A stretch of 64,000 nucleotides of DNA from the NCBI RefSeq assembly GCF_029223485.1, contig NZ_JARHTP010000021.1, forward strand, positions 124,001 through 188,000. The letters are read 5' to 3'. Source of the DNA: Streptomyces coacervatus (GTDB lineage: Bacteria; Actinomycetota; Actinomycetes; Streptomycetales; Streptomycetaceae). Both the position numbers and the translations under genes were made by a program. Shown here piece after piece: positions 8,230-15,669 of this stretch; position 1 is the stretch's first letter, and each line of letters opens with the position of its first letter. Under the pieces are notes generated by a model. That model was not told the origin of the DNA, ran no database searches, and saw only the letters and a list, made by a program, of their open reading frames with translations.

Positions 8230-8990
8230 TTGCCCTCCTCGATTCCGGTGATGCGCTCGTGGACGGCTGCGGCCCGCGCGAGCAGCGGCCGTGCATAGGC
8301 CCGTCTGAGGTCGTCCGGTGTGTCGAAGCCGGGCTCGTCCGCCAGCCAGGCGTCCGGGATCTCGGCGGTGACCTCGGCGAGCAGCTCCTCGGTGACACGG
8401 GGGGCCAACTCGGCCGCGGCGCGCGCGAGTTCGGGGCGGAAGCGGGCGAGGGCGTGGTCCGAGGCGTCGTAGGAACGGGACGCGGAGGTGTCGGCGCCGG
8501 GCCAGTTGTGGTGCCAGATCATGGTGGCGCCGTGGTCGATGAGCCACAGCTCGCCGCGGACCATCAGCAGGTTCGGGTTGCGCCAGGAGCGGTCGACGTT
8601 GTTGACGAGCGCGTCGAACCAGACGATCCGGCCCGCCTCCTCGGGGCTCACCGAGAAGGCGAGCGGGTCGAAGCCGAGGGCGCCGGAGAGGAAGTCCATG
8701 CCCAGGTTGGTGCCGCCGCTGGACCTCAGCAGGTCCTGCACCTGCTGCTCGGGCTCGCCGAGCCCCAGCACCGGGTCGAGGCCGACCGTCACCAGCCGCG
8801 GCACCCGGAAGCCGAGCCGGCGGGCGAGTTCACCGCAGACGACCTCGGCGACCAGTGTCTTGCGGCCCTGTCCCGCGCCGGTGAACTTCATGACGTACGT
8901 CCCGAAGTCGTCGGCCTCGACGAGTCCCGGCAGCGATCCGCCCTCCCGCAGGGGCGTGATGTAGCGGGTCGCGATCACTTCCTTGAGCAT
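8226..8990 (-). CDS. HipA-like kinase-fold protein (short form)
   Basis: Encodes 254 aa, only a little over half the length of classic HipA toxin kinases. It keeps the kinase core: VNNVDRSWRNPNLLM resembles the HipA catalytic loop (Asp followed by Asn), and LWLIDHGATM supplies the metal-binding Asp. YVMKFTGAGQGRKTLVAEVV gives the nucleotide-binding Lys region. No HipB-like antitoxin is adjacent; instead DUF3037 follows with a 4-bp overlap. The substrate is unknown and there is no direct sign of toxin-antitoxin function. Confidence 0.8.
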   Translation of the reverse strand: MLKEVIATRYITPLREGGSLPGLVEADDFGTYVMKFTGAGQGRKTLVAEVVCGELARRLGFRVPRLVTVGLDPVLGLGEPEQQVQDLLRSSGGTNLGMDFLSGALGFDPLAFSVSPEEAGRIVWFDALVNNVDRSWRNPNLLMVRGELWLIDHGATMIWHHNWPGADTSASRSYDASDHALARFRPELARAAAELAPRVTEELLAEVTAEIPDAWLADEPGFDTPDDLRRAYARPLLARAAAVHERITGIEEGK

Positions 8991-9145
8991 CGCCCCAGGT
9001 TACTGGCCGACAGCGAAACGACAGCTCTGGCTTACCTCCTCCTGATCTCGAACCCGTCAAGCTCTCGACGTCGTCTGAACAACCGTTGCTCGGCGACCGT
9101 ACCCCTGGACAGATCTTCGAAGCTTGCATGGAAGGGAACGTCAGC

Positions 9146-9634
9146 ATGACCAGCGAACCGCTTCATCCCGTTCCGGCACCCGGCCGCCGTACTGTCGTGG
9201 CGGCGGTGGGCGCGACGGGGCTCGCCGTCGCGCTGACCGCGTGCGGATCGGACAACGGGTCCTCCGACTCCTCGTCCTCGAACACACAGGCCGGCGCCAA
9301 CGCGAGCGACCCCAGCGCGAGCAGCAGCGCCTCGTCCGGTTCCGGCGGCACCGTCCTCGCCAAGACCTCCGACATCCCGGTGGGCGGCGGCAAGATCTTC
9401 AAGGACCAGGGCGTGGTGGTCACCCAGCCGACGGCGGGCACCTACAAGGCGTTCTCGTCCAAGTGCACCCACCAGGGCTGCGCGGTGTCCGAGATCTCCA
9501 ATGGCGCCATCATCTGCCCGTGCCACAAGAGCGAGTTCTCCGTGACCGACGGCAGTGTCAAGAAGAGCCCCGCGACCCAGCCGCTGCCCGCCGAGAAGAT
9601 CACCGTGAGCGGGGACTCGATCACGCTGGCGTGA
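9146..9634 (+). CDS. Tat-exported Rieske [2Fe-2S] lipoprotein
   Basis: Encodes 162 aa from ATG 9146, preceded by GGAAGGG. The N-terminus combines a twin-arginine pair (PGRRTVVAAVGATG) with a lipobox (ALTAC), indicating folded export and lipid anchoring. A Ser/Asp/Gly-rich linker follows. The C-terminal Rieske domain has both cluster motifs, CTHQGC and CPCHKSEF, giving two Cys and two His ligands. The protein should be an extracytoplasmic electron carrier. It is smaller than the cytochrome bc1 Rieske subunit and no cytochrome gene is adjacent, so its partner is unknown. Its end overlaps the convergent gene by 14 bp. Confidence 0.9.
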   Translation: MTSEPLHPVPAPGRRTVVAAVGATGLAVALTACGSDNGSSDSSSSNTQAGANASDPSASSSASSGSGGTVLAKTSDIPVGGGKIFKDQGVVVTQPTAGTYKAFSSKCTHQGCAVSEISNGAIICPCHKSEFSVTDGSVKKSPATQPLPAEKITVSGDSITLA

Positions 9635-10277
9635 CCCGTGCACGCCGGGGCCGTTCGAAACAGCCCAGCACCTCGTCCGTGGTCGCGACCGTGGCGACCA
9701 ATGCGAGGGTGTGGCGGATCATCGCGGGGGTGTACTCGGAGGGCACCCCCGCGACGGCGTCGGACGGCACGACGGCGGTGTAGCCGCGGTTGACCGCGTC
9801 GAAGACGGCGTTCGGGATCGCCACGTTGGCCGAGACACCGGTCACGACCAGCGTGCGGCAGCCCAGGTTGCGCAGCAACGCGTCGACGTCGGTGCCCTGT
9901 ATCGGGGACAGTCCGTGCAGGCGCCGCACGACGAAGTCCTCCTCGGTGACCTCGATCGGGGCGGCGACGCGCACCGCCGTCGTGCCGGACAGCTGCTGGA
10001 CGGGGAGGCGTTCGGCGGCCCGGAAGAGCCGGGCGTTGCGGTTAGCGCCGCGGCCGTCCGGACGGCGCTCGGCGACGGCGTGGACGACCTGGATGCCGCT
10101 CTCGTGCGCGGCCGCCACCAGCCGGGCGATGTTGGCGAGGGCCCCCGACGAGCGTGCCTCGCGGGCGAGTTCGGGCAGCGCGCTGTCCGGGCCGACGACC
10201 CCCTGCTGGCACTCGACGGTCAGCAGCACGGTGGTCGCCGGGTCGAGGAGTTCGCTGAGCTGTTCGTACGACGGCAC
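9621..10277 (-). CDS. Isochorismatase-fold protein lacking the canonical triad
   Basis: Encodes about 218 aa from GTG 10277 with GAGGGGG upstream. The fold is recognisable: TVLLTVECQQGVVG, EVTEEDFVVRRLHGLSPIQGT, and TLVVTGVSANVAIPNAVFDA. In canonical cysteine hydrolases these segments carry Asp, Lys and Cys. Here they read Glu, Arg and Ala, so all three triad positions appear changed. It may act without a covalent Cys, as some isochorismatases do, or bind a ligand without hydrolysing it. It is transcribed away from a flavin oxidoreductase gene with a palindrome in between. Confidence 0.8.
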   Translation of the reverse strand: MPSYEQLSELLDPATTVLLTVECQQGVVGPDSALPELAREARSSGALANIARLVAAAHESGIQVVHAVAERRPDGRGANRNARLFRAAERLPVQQLSGTTAVRVAAPIEVTEEDFVVRRLHGLSPIQGTDVDALLRNLGCRTLVVTGVSANVAIPNAVFDAVNRGYTAVVPSDAVAGVPSEYTPAMIRHTLALVATVATTDEVLGCFERPRRARVTPA

Positions 10278-10357
10278 GGGTCCCCCTCGTCGGTGGCGGT
10301 CCGGAGCGGGCGAGCGTAACGGCCATTGCATGTGGACGGAAGACGTCCCATCCTTTT

Positions 10358-10405
10358 CTGACGTGATGTCAGAGGATCAATGGAGTTCCTCTGACACGAC
10401 GTGAG
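10358..10405. promoter_or_regulatory. Operator-like 19-bp imperfect palindrome between divergent genes
   Basis: TGTCAGAGGA and TCCTCTGACA form an exact 10-bp inverted repeat around a 10-bp spacer. Extending outward the arms match at 16 of 19 positions. It lies 16 bp before the flavin oxidoreductase start and 81 bp before the divergent isochorismatase-fold gene, a good position for joint control. No regulator gene for it is evident, though the LysR gene is close. Confidence 0.5.
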
Positions 10406-10421
10406 AGAAAGAGGGGGCCGC

Positions 10422-10889
10422 ATGACCGTCACCCAACGCCGGGGCCGGAAGATCATGATGACGCCCGGTGAGCTGGACGAGTTCCTCGCCACCCAGCGCA
10501 CCTGCCGGGTCGCCACCGTCTCGGCGGGCGGTGCTCCGCACGTGAGCACCTTGTGGTTCGCCTGGGACGGCACCTCGCTCTGGCTGTACTCCGTCGTCCG
10601 CAGCAAGCGCTGGACCGACCTGCGGCGCGATCAGCGGGTCGCGATCGTGGTCGACACGGGCGAGGAGTACGACGAGCTGCGCGGCGTCGAGCTGTCCGGG
10701 GCGGTGGAGTTCGTGGGCGAGTTCCCCCGCACCGGGGAGCTGTGCGCCGAACTCGACGTCCCGGAGACCCTGTTCGCCCGCAAGAACTTCAATCTGGAGG
10801 AGATGCCGCACGACGGCCGGCACGCCTGGGTGCGGCTGACGCCGGAGAAGACAGTGTCCTGGGACTTCCGCAAGCTGGGGCCCGCGTAG
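10422..10889 (+). CDS. Pyridoxamine 5'-phosphate oxidase family (flavin/F420-binding split barrel) protein
   Basis: Encodes 155 aa from ATG 10422, preceded by GAGGGGG. The sequence follows the FMN/F420 split-barrel family: LATQRTCRVATVSAGGAPHVSTLWFAW at the N-terminus, WLYSVVRSKRWTDL as the flavin-phosphate-binding segment, and RVAIVVDTGEEYDELRGVELSG. Streptomyces members are often F420-dependent reductases rather than true PdxH; the substrate is unknown. It ends one base from the convergent LysR gene. Confidence 0.82.
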   Translation: MTVTQRRGRKIMMTPGELDEFLATQRTCRVATVSAGGAPHVSTLWFAWDGTSLWLYSVVRSKRWTDLRRDQRVAIVVDTGEEYDELRGVELSGAVEFVGEFPRTGELCAELDVPETLFARKNFNLEEMPHDGRHAWVRLTPEKTVSWDFRKLGPA

Positions 10890-10890
10890 G

Positions 10891-11793
10891 TCAGTTCATT
10901 TTCCGCGCCGCGTCCTGCAGTGCCTCCACCGCCGCCCGGATCGACGGGCGGCGGTCGGCGTCCACACGCCAGACGGCGTAGATCTGGCGTCGTACCGACT
11001 GCCGCACGGGCACGGCCCGCACCCCCTCCGGGAGCGGCCCGCGCCCCAGTCTCGGCGCCACACACACCCCCAACCCAGCCCCGACCAGGGCGAGTTGGGT
11101 CGGGTGCTCCTCGGCTCGGTGGGCGACACGCGGCTCGATGCCCTTGGAGCGCAGCGTGTGGATCAGCCACTCGTGGCAGAACTCGCTCTCGCCCCAGGTG
11201 ATCCAGTCGTCGTCGGCGAAGTCCTCCAGATCCACCTCGGTCCGGTCCGCGAGGCGGTGCCCGGCAGGCATCGCCACATCCGCCGTGTCGTCGAGGATGA
11301 CGGCCTTGACCAGCCCGTCGGGCATGGGCAGCGGCCTGTTGTACCAGTCCAGGACGACGGCGAGGTCGAAGTCGCCGCGCATCACGGCGAGGACGGCGGG
11401 CTCGGGCTCCGTCTCCCGCGAGGTGACACGCAGGCCGGGATGCGCCTTGTGCAGCTGGGACAGGGCGGCCGGGAACAGCCCGCGCGCAGCGGTCGGGAAC
11501 GCGGCCAGGCGCAGCTCCCCGACCACCTCCCCGCGGTGCGCCTCCAGGTCGGACTGGGCGAGCTCGACCTGCGAGAGGATCCGGGCCGCATGCTCGGCAA
11601 GCAGCCGGCCCGCGTCCGTGAGCCGCACGCCCCGCCCGTTCTTGGCCAGGAGCTGCTGGCCGACCTCCCGCTCCAGCTTGGCCAGCTGCTGGGAGACGGC
11701 GGACGTCGTGACGTGCAGTCCCTCGGCGGCACCGCTGACGGAGCCGTGCCGGGCGAGGGCGTCGAGGGTGCGCAGACGCTCCAGATTCAACAT
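10891..11793 (-). CDS. LysR family transcriptional regulator
   Basis: Encodes 300 aa. The N-terminal winged helix-turn-helix is typical: LRTLDALARHGSVSGAAEGL followed by TTSAVSQQLAKLEREVG. The effector-binding domain follows, with ELRLAAFPTAARGLFPAAL. It is divergent from the EamA exporter gene, separated by 75 bp, and LysR regulators usually control the divergent gene. The intergenic space contains a repeated CTACGAGGT (around 11808 and 11838) that could be part of its binding site. The ligand is unknown. Confidence 0.9.
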   Translation of the reverse strand: MLNLERLRTLDALARHGSVSGAAEGLHVTTSAVSQQLAKLEREVGQQLLAKNGRGVRLTDAGRLLAEHAARILSQVELAQSDLEAHRGEVVGELRLAAFPTAARGLFPAALSQLHKAHPGLRVTSRETEPEPAVLAVMRGDFDLAVVLDWYNRPLPMPDGLVKAVILDDTADVAMPAGHRLADRTEVDLEDFADDDWITWGESEFCHEWLIHTLRSKGIEPRVAHRAEEHPTQLALVGAGLGVCVAPRLGRGPLPEGVRAVPVRQSVRRQIYAVWRVDADRRPSIRAAVEALQDAARKMN

Positions 11794-11868
11794 GTAAGCA
11801 ATACTACGAGGTACCTGGAGCGAAATCTCGATTGTGCTACGAGGTTCTCGGCGTCCATTGTTGTGGCC

Positions 11869-12795
11869 ATGAGCACCGTCACCACGACCCGGACCGCCGC
11901 CCGGGCCCCCTTCCGCCGCCCCGCGCTCGACTGGCGCCTCCGCTTCGGCGCGCTGTCACTGATCTGGGGATTCAGCTTTCTTCTCATCAAGGTCGGCACC
12001 GAGGGGTATGCGCCCTTCCAGGTCACGCTCGGGCGGCTGGTGTTCGGTACCGCGGTGCTCGCGGCGGCGATGGCGGTGAAGCGGGAGCGGTTGCCTCGCG
12101 GGGCGCGGACGTGGGGGCATCTGGCGGTCGCCGCGTTTCTGCTGAATGCGCTGCCGTTCTCGTTGTTCGCGTATGCGGAATTGACGATCCCGTCCACGCT
12201 GGCGGGGATCTGCAACGCGACGTCGCCGCTGTGGGGCATGGCACTGTCACTGGTCGCGCTGTCGGAGGATCGGCCGACTCGGGTTCGGGTTGCGGGGCTG
12301 GGGATCGGGTTCCTGGGGGTGCTGACGGTTCTTGGCGCGTGGGAGGGGTTCAGCGGGCTGGATGCCACGGGGACGGTGATGGCTCTGCTGGCGTCGTTGA
12401 GTTATCCCATTGGGTGGATCTATGTCCGGCGGACCCTGGGTGGGTCCGGCAACTCTCATCTGTCCATGACGGGGGCGCAGTTGTTGCTGGCGACGGTGCA
12501 ACTTGGTGTTGTGACGCCGCTGTTCACCTCGTTTCCTGCGCGGTTTTCCGCTGTGCCGTTGTTGGCGATCGCTGCGTTGGGGGCGCTCGGTACGGGGCTG
12601 GCTGTTCTTGTCCAGTACGGGCTGGTTGCTGAAGTCGGGCCTACCACGGCGCAGATGGTGACGTACTTCATTCCTGTCATCGCCACGGCCGCGGGGGTTG
12701 CGATTCTTGGGGAGTCGCTCAAGTGGTCGACGCCCGTCGGGGCGGTTGTGGTGCTGGCAGGGGCGGCACTCACTCAGGTTCGGCGGGGCGCCTAA
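11869..12795 (+). CDS. EamA/DMT family transporter
   Basis: Encodes 308 aa from ATG 11869, with about ten predicted membrane helices in two EamA repeats: LIWGFSFLLIKVGTEGYAPF begins the first and ATGTVMALLASLSYPIGWIYV the second. Family members export metabolites or amino acids. It is divergent from and probably controlled by the LysR regulator. The second half (about 12200-12800) has many codons ending in T or G (GTT, CTT, GGG), unlike the C-ending preference of neighbouring genes; this may reflect foreign origin or relaxed selection. Confidence 0.88.
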   Translation: MSTVTTTRTAARAPFRRPALDWRLRFGALSLIWGFSFLLIKVGTEGYAPFQVTLGRLVFGTAVLAAAMAVKRERLPRGARTWGHLAVAAFLLNALPFSLFAYAELTIPSTLAGICNATSPLWGMALSLVALSEDRPTRVRVAGLGIGFLGVLTVLGAWEGFSGLDATGTVMALLASLSYPIGWIYVRRTLGGSGNSHLSMTGAQLLLATVQLGVVTPLFTSFPARFSAVPLLAIAALGALGTGLAVLVQYGLVAEVGPTTAQMVTYFIPVIATAAGVAILGESLKWSTPVGAVVVLAGAALTQVRRGA

Positions 12796-12820
12796 GGGGG
12801 TGGGGGCGGGGATTCTTGTG

Positions 12821-12871
12821 CGTGTGCGGGTCCGTTGTGGCTTGTCGCGCAGTTCCCCGCGCCCCTAAGGG
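12821..12871 (-). repeat. Dispersed 3'-end element, copy 2
   Basis: On the minus strand it reads AGGGGCGCGGGGAACTGCG then CGACAAGCC. It begins about 17 bp after the stop of the MocR gene and in the same sense. The core differs by one base (CAAG for CCAG) from the other copies. Confidence 0.7.
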
Positions 12872-12886
12872 GGCTGCCCTCGCCCC

Positions 12887-14218
12887 TTACATGTAAGTCC
12901 TGTTCGGTGCCGGGCCCAATGCCTTGGCCACCGCGTCCGCCAAGGGGGCGACCTCATCTGGCTTGAGGGTCGCGACCGTGATGCGGATGCCCGGTGGGGC
13001 GCTCATACGGAACCGTGCCCCTGGGGCCACGGCCCAGCCCGCGTGGAGGAGGCGGGAGACGGCGGCCGTTTCGTCGGGGACCGGGAGCCAGACATTCAGG
13101 CCGGTGCGGCCGTGGGCCTCGATGTTGTGTTGGGCTAGGGCGTCGACGAGCAGGTCGCGGCGGGTGCGGTAGGCCGCCGCCACCGCGTGGGTGTCCAGTG
13201 CGCCGTCGGCCCACAGACGCACCACCGCCCGCTGAGTGAGACGGCTGACCCAGCCGGGGCCCAGGCGGTGCCGGCCGCTCACCCGGTCGACGGTGGTGGA
13301 GTCGCCGGTGAGGACGGCCAGGCGCAGGTCGGGGCCGTACGCCTTGGCGACCGAGCGTACGAAGGCCCAGTGCCGGGTGATGCCGGCCAGGGGGTGCAGC
13401 GGGAGGTCGACGATGCCGTGGCCGTGGTCGTCCTCGATCAGGAGGGTCTCCGGGTGCTTCCGGAGCACCGCGCGCAGGGCACGCGCGCGTGTGCCGGTCA
13501 CGGCGGCGCCTGTCGGGTTCTGCGCGCGGTCCGTGACGATCAGGGCGCGGGCGCCGGCCGTCAGGGCCCGCTGTACGTCGTCGGGGAGCGGGCCCTCGTC
13601 GTCGACGCCGACCGGGGCCGTGCGCAGACCGAGTGCCGGGACCAGGTCGAGCAGGCTGCCCCAGCCGGGATCCTCAACGGCGACCGTGTCCCCTGGCTTG
13701 AGATGCGCCGCGAGCACACGCTCGATGGCGTCCAGTGAGCCGGACGCGACGGTCAGCGGGCCGTCCGGCACTCCGTCGGCGTCGAGTTCCGCGCGTGCGA
13801 TCCGCTGCAGCTCCGGTTCGACAAGGGCGTCTCCGTACAGCACGGGCTCCCGGTCGCCCAGCTCGCCCGCCGCCGCGAACGCCTTCGCCAACGACGGCAG
13901 CAGCGCCGGGTCCGGGTTGCCGTTCGCCACGTCCCGCACCCCCTCCGGCACATCCATCCGGACGTAGTCACGCCCCGTGGTGGCCGGCTTCGACCGCACC
14001 CGGCTGCCCCTGCGCCCGGACGTCTCGATGACCCCGCGCTCCCGCAGGATCCGGTACGCGGACGCGACGGTGTTCGGATTCACTCCCAGCTCGACCGCCA
14101 ACTCCCTCATCGGCGGCAGCAGTTGACCGGGTTCCAGCCCTCCGGAACCCACCGCGCTCTCGACGCTCGCCGCAATGTCTGCTGCGCGTCGCCCTTCGAT
14201 CCGATATCCTCCTAGCAC
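12887..14218 (-). CDS. MocR-type regulator (GntR winged helix fused to a PLP aminotransferase domain)
   Basis: Encodes 443 aa. Residues 1-75 are a GntR winged helix (PPMRELAVELGVNPNTVASAY followed by RILRERGVIETSGRRGSRV). The rest is a fold-type-I aminotransferase domain with SVAKAYGPDLRLAV, whose Lys should hold pyridoxal phosphate, and AQNPTGAAVTG. Such regulators often sense PLP or an amino compound and act on a divergent gene. Here the divergent gene is a pyridoxamine-phosphate-oxidase-family protein, which fits. The GTG start at 14218 has no obvious ribosome site and may be leaderless; a 12-bp palindrome lies just upstream. Confidence 0.9.
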   Translation of the reverse strand: MLGGYRIEGRRAADIAASVESAVGSGGLEPGQLLPPMRELAVELGVNPNTVASAYRILRERGVIETSGRRGSRVRSKPATTGRDYVRMDVPEGVRDVANGNPDPALLPSLAKAFAAAGELGDREPVLYGDALVEPELQRIARAELDADGVPDGPLTVASGSLDAIERVLAAHLKPGDTVAVEDPGWGSLLDLVPALGLRTAPVGVDDEGPLPDDVQRALTAGARALIVTDRAQNPTGAAVTGTRARALRAVLRKHPETLLIEDDHGHGIVDLPLHPLAGITRHWAFVRSVAKAYGPDLRLAVLTGDSTTVDRVSGRHRLGPGWVSRLTQRAVVRLWADGALDTHAVAAAYRTRRDLLVDALAQHNIEAHGRTGLNVWLPVPDETAAVSRLLHAGWAVAPGARFRMSAPPGIRITVATLKPDEVAPLADAVAKALGPAPNRTYM

Positions 14219-14229
14219 AAAGAAGATTA

Positions 14230-14260
14230 TGCACTAGTGCAATGGAGAATGCAATGCAGG
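14230..14260. promoter_or_regulatory. Palindrome plus direct repeat in the MocR/oxidoreductase divergent gap
   Basis: TGCACTAGTGCA (14230-14241) is a perfect 12-bp palindrome. It is followed by TGCAATG repeated after five bases. GntR-family proteins bind palindromes or paired direct repeats, and this is the only structured DNA in the 23-bp gap, so it is the natural operator of the adjacent MocR regulator. Both candidate ATGs of the rightward gene lie inside the direct repeat. Confidence 0.55.
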
Positions 14261-14940
14261 GGACCCAGCAGCAGCCGACGTCGCAGCCCGCCGCCTACAC
14301 GCCGACCGACCGCACCGTCCCCACCCGCTCCGCGGACCGGGCGTCGTACGACAAGGAGCTGGTGCACGCGATACTCGACGAGGGTTACGTCTGCCATCTG
14401 GGCTTCGTGCGGGACGGAGCGCCGGTGGTGCTGCCGACCCTGTACGGGCGGGTCGGCGAGCGGCTGTATGTGCACGGTTCGACCGGTTCGCGTCCGCTGC
14501 GGATGACCGGCAAGGCCGATCCGGGGCTGGCGGTGTGCCTGACCGTCACGCATGTCGACGCGCTGATCCTGGCCCGGTCGGCCTTCCACCACTCGATCAA
14601 CTACCGGTCCGTGGTGGTGCACGGCATCGCCCATGACGTGACGGACCCCGAGGAGAAGCGGGCGGCCCTGGACGCGCTGGTCGACCATGTCGTACCGGGC
14701 CGCGCGGCCGACTCCCGGCCCGCCAACAAGAAGGAGCTGGCCGCCACCGCCGTGATCCGCCTCGACCTGAACGAGGTCTCCGCCAAGCTCCGCACAGGCG
14801 GTGTGAACGACGAGCCCGAGGACCTCTCCCTGCCGCACTGGGCCGGTGTCGTCCCGCTGCGGAAGGGGTACGAAGTCCCGCTGCCCGACGCCGACCTGGC
14901 ACCCGGCACCGCGCTTCCCGACTACCTGGCGGTGCCGTGA
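14242..14940 (+). CDS. Pyridoxamine 5'-phosphate oxidase family protein
   Basis: Encodes 232 aa (228 if ATG 14254 is used). After a disordered N-terminus, the FMN split barrel is visible: EGYVCHLGFVRDGAPVVLP, LYGRVGERLYVHGSTGSRPL, and the FMN-contact region NYRSVVVHGIAHDV. It resembles the flavin-nucleotide-binding family often found beside MocR regulators. It overlaps the next gene (GTGA) and should be co-translated with it. Expression is probably controlled by the divergent MocR protein. Confidence 0.85.
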   Translation: MENAMQGTQQQPTSQPAAYTPTDRTVPTRSADRASYDKELVHAILDEGYVCHLGFVRDGAPVVLPTLYGRVGERLYVHGSTGSRPLRMTGKADPGLAVCLTVTHVDALILARSAFHHSINYRSVVVHGIAHDVTDPEEKRAALDALVDHVVPGRAADSRPANKKELAATAVIRLDLNEVSAKLRTGGVNDEPEDLSLPHWAGVVPLRKGYEVPLPDADLAPGTALPDYLAVP

Positions 14941-15587
14941 TGCTGATCCACCCCTGGGACGCGCCCCGCGACGACAGCGAGTGGCAGCAGTGGCTCGGCA
15001 CGCACGACTTCGGGCAGCTCGCCGTGAACGGCGTGCCGGGGGAACCGCCGTTCGTCCAGCCACTGCACTTCGCCTACGACCCCGAGCGCGCCGAGGCCGT
15101 CACCCACCTCGCCAGGCCCAACCCCCTGTGGCCCGCGCTGGAGACGAACCCGGACGTGCTACTGAGCGTGGTCGACGACTATGTGTACGTCCCCGGGCCC
15201 TGGCAGGCCCCGCCGGACGCCCCGCCCGAGCATGGCACCCCGACGAGTTTCTACACCGCCGTCCAACTGCGCTGCACGGCCCATGTCGTGGACGATCCCG
15301 CCGAGAAGGCCGAGCTGCTCAACCGCCAGGTCGGCCACTTCCAGCCGGAGGGCGGTTCCGCGCCTGTGGCGGTGGGCGAGGTGCCGTTCGGCAGGTTTCT
15401 TTCGGGGATCCGCGTACTGCGGCTCGAAGTGGTCGACGTACGGGCGAAGTTCAAGTACGCGAGCCACAAGCCGCAGGAGGTGCAGGACCGGGTGGTCGCG
15501 GGACTCGCGGCGCGGGGCGGCGCCGGGGACGAGGCGGCCCGGGAGCACCAGCTGCGGCGGCGGGGGGTGGGGTCGGCGACTCGGTGA
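14937..15587 (+). CDS. FMN-binding PaiB-like protein
   Basis: Encodes about 216 aa. The start is GTG 14937 (4-bp overlap with the stop of the preceding gene) or ATG 14940 directly after it; either gives coupling. MLIHPWDAPRDDSEWQQWL, FVQPLHFAYD, HLARPNPLW and KFKYASHKPQEVQDRVVAGL match the PaiB (putative transcriptional regulator/FMN-binding) family. A second split-barrel flavoprotein in the same operon suggests a shared flavin- or PLP-related task. The C-terminal 25 residues are Arg/Gly-rich and probably disordered. Confidence 0.82.
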   Translation: MMLIHPWDAPRDDSEWQQWLGTHDFGQLAVNGVPGEPPFVQPLHFAYDPERAEAVTHLARPNPLWPALETNPDVLLSVVDDYVYVPGPWQAPPDAPPEHGTPTSFYTAVQLRCTAHVVDDPAEKAELLNRQVGHFQPEGGSAPVAVGEVPFGRFLSGIRVLRLEVVDVRAKFKYASHKPQEVQDRVVAGLAARGGAGDEAAREHQLRRRGVGSATR

Positions 15588-15669
15588 TGCGTGGGCAGCG
15601 AGGGGGTGTCCGCGCGGGGTCGGTGACCTGGATGGGGGCGGGGTCCGGTGGCGGCCCCGCCCCCCGGGG

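Noticed and set aside
8226..8990. Complete HipBA toxin-antitoxin module
   Set aside because: The kinase is short and there is no HipB-like helix-turn-helix gene; the partner is DUF3037.
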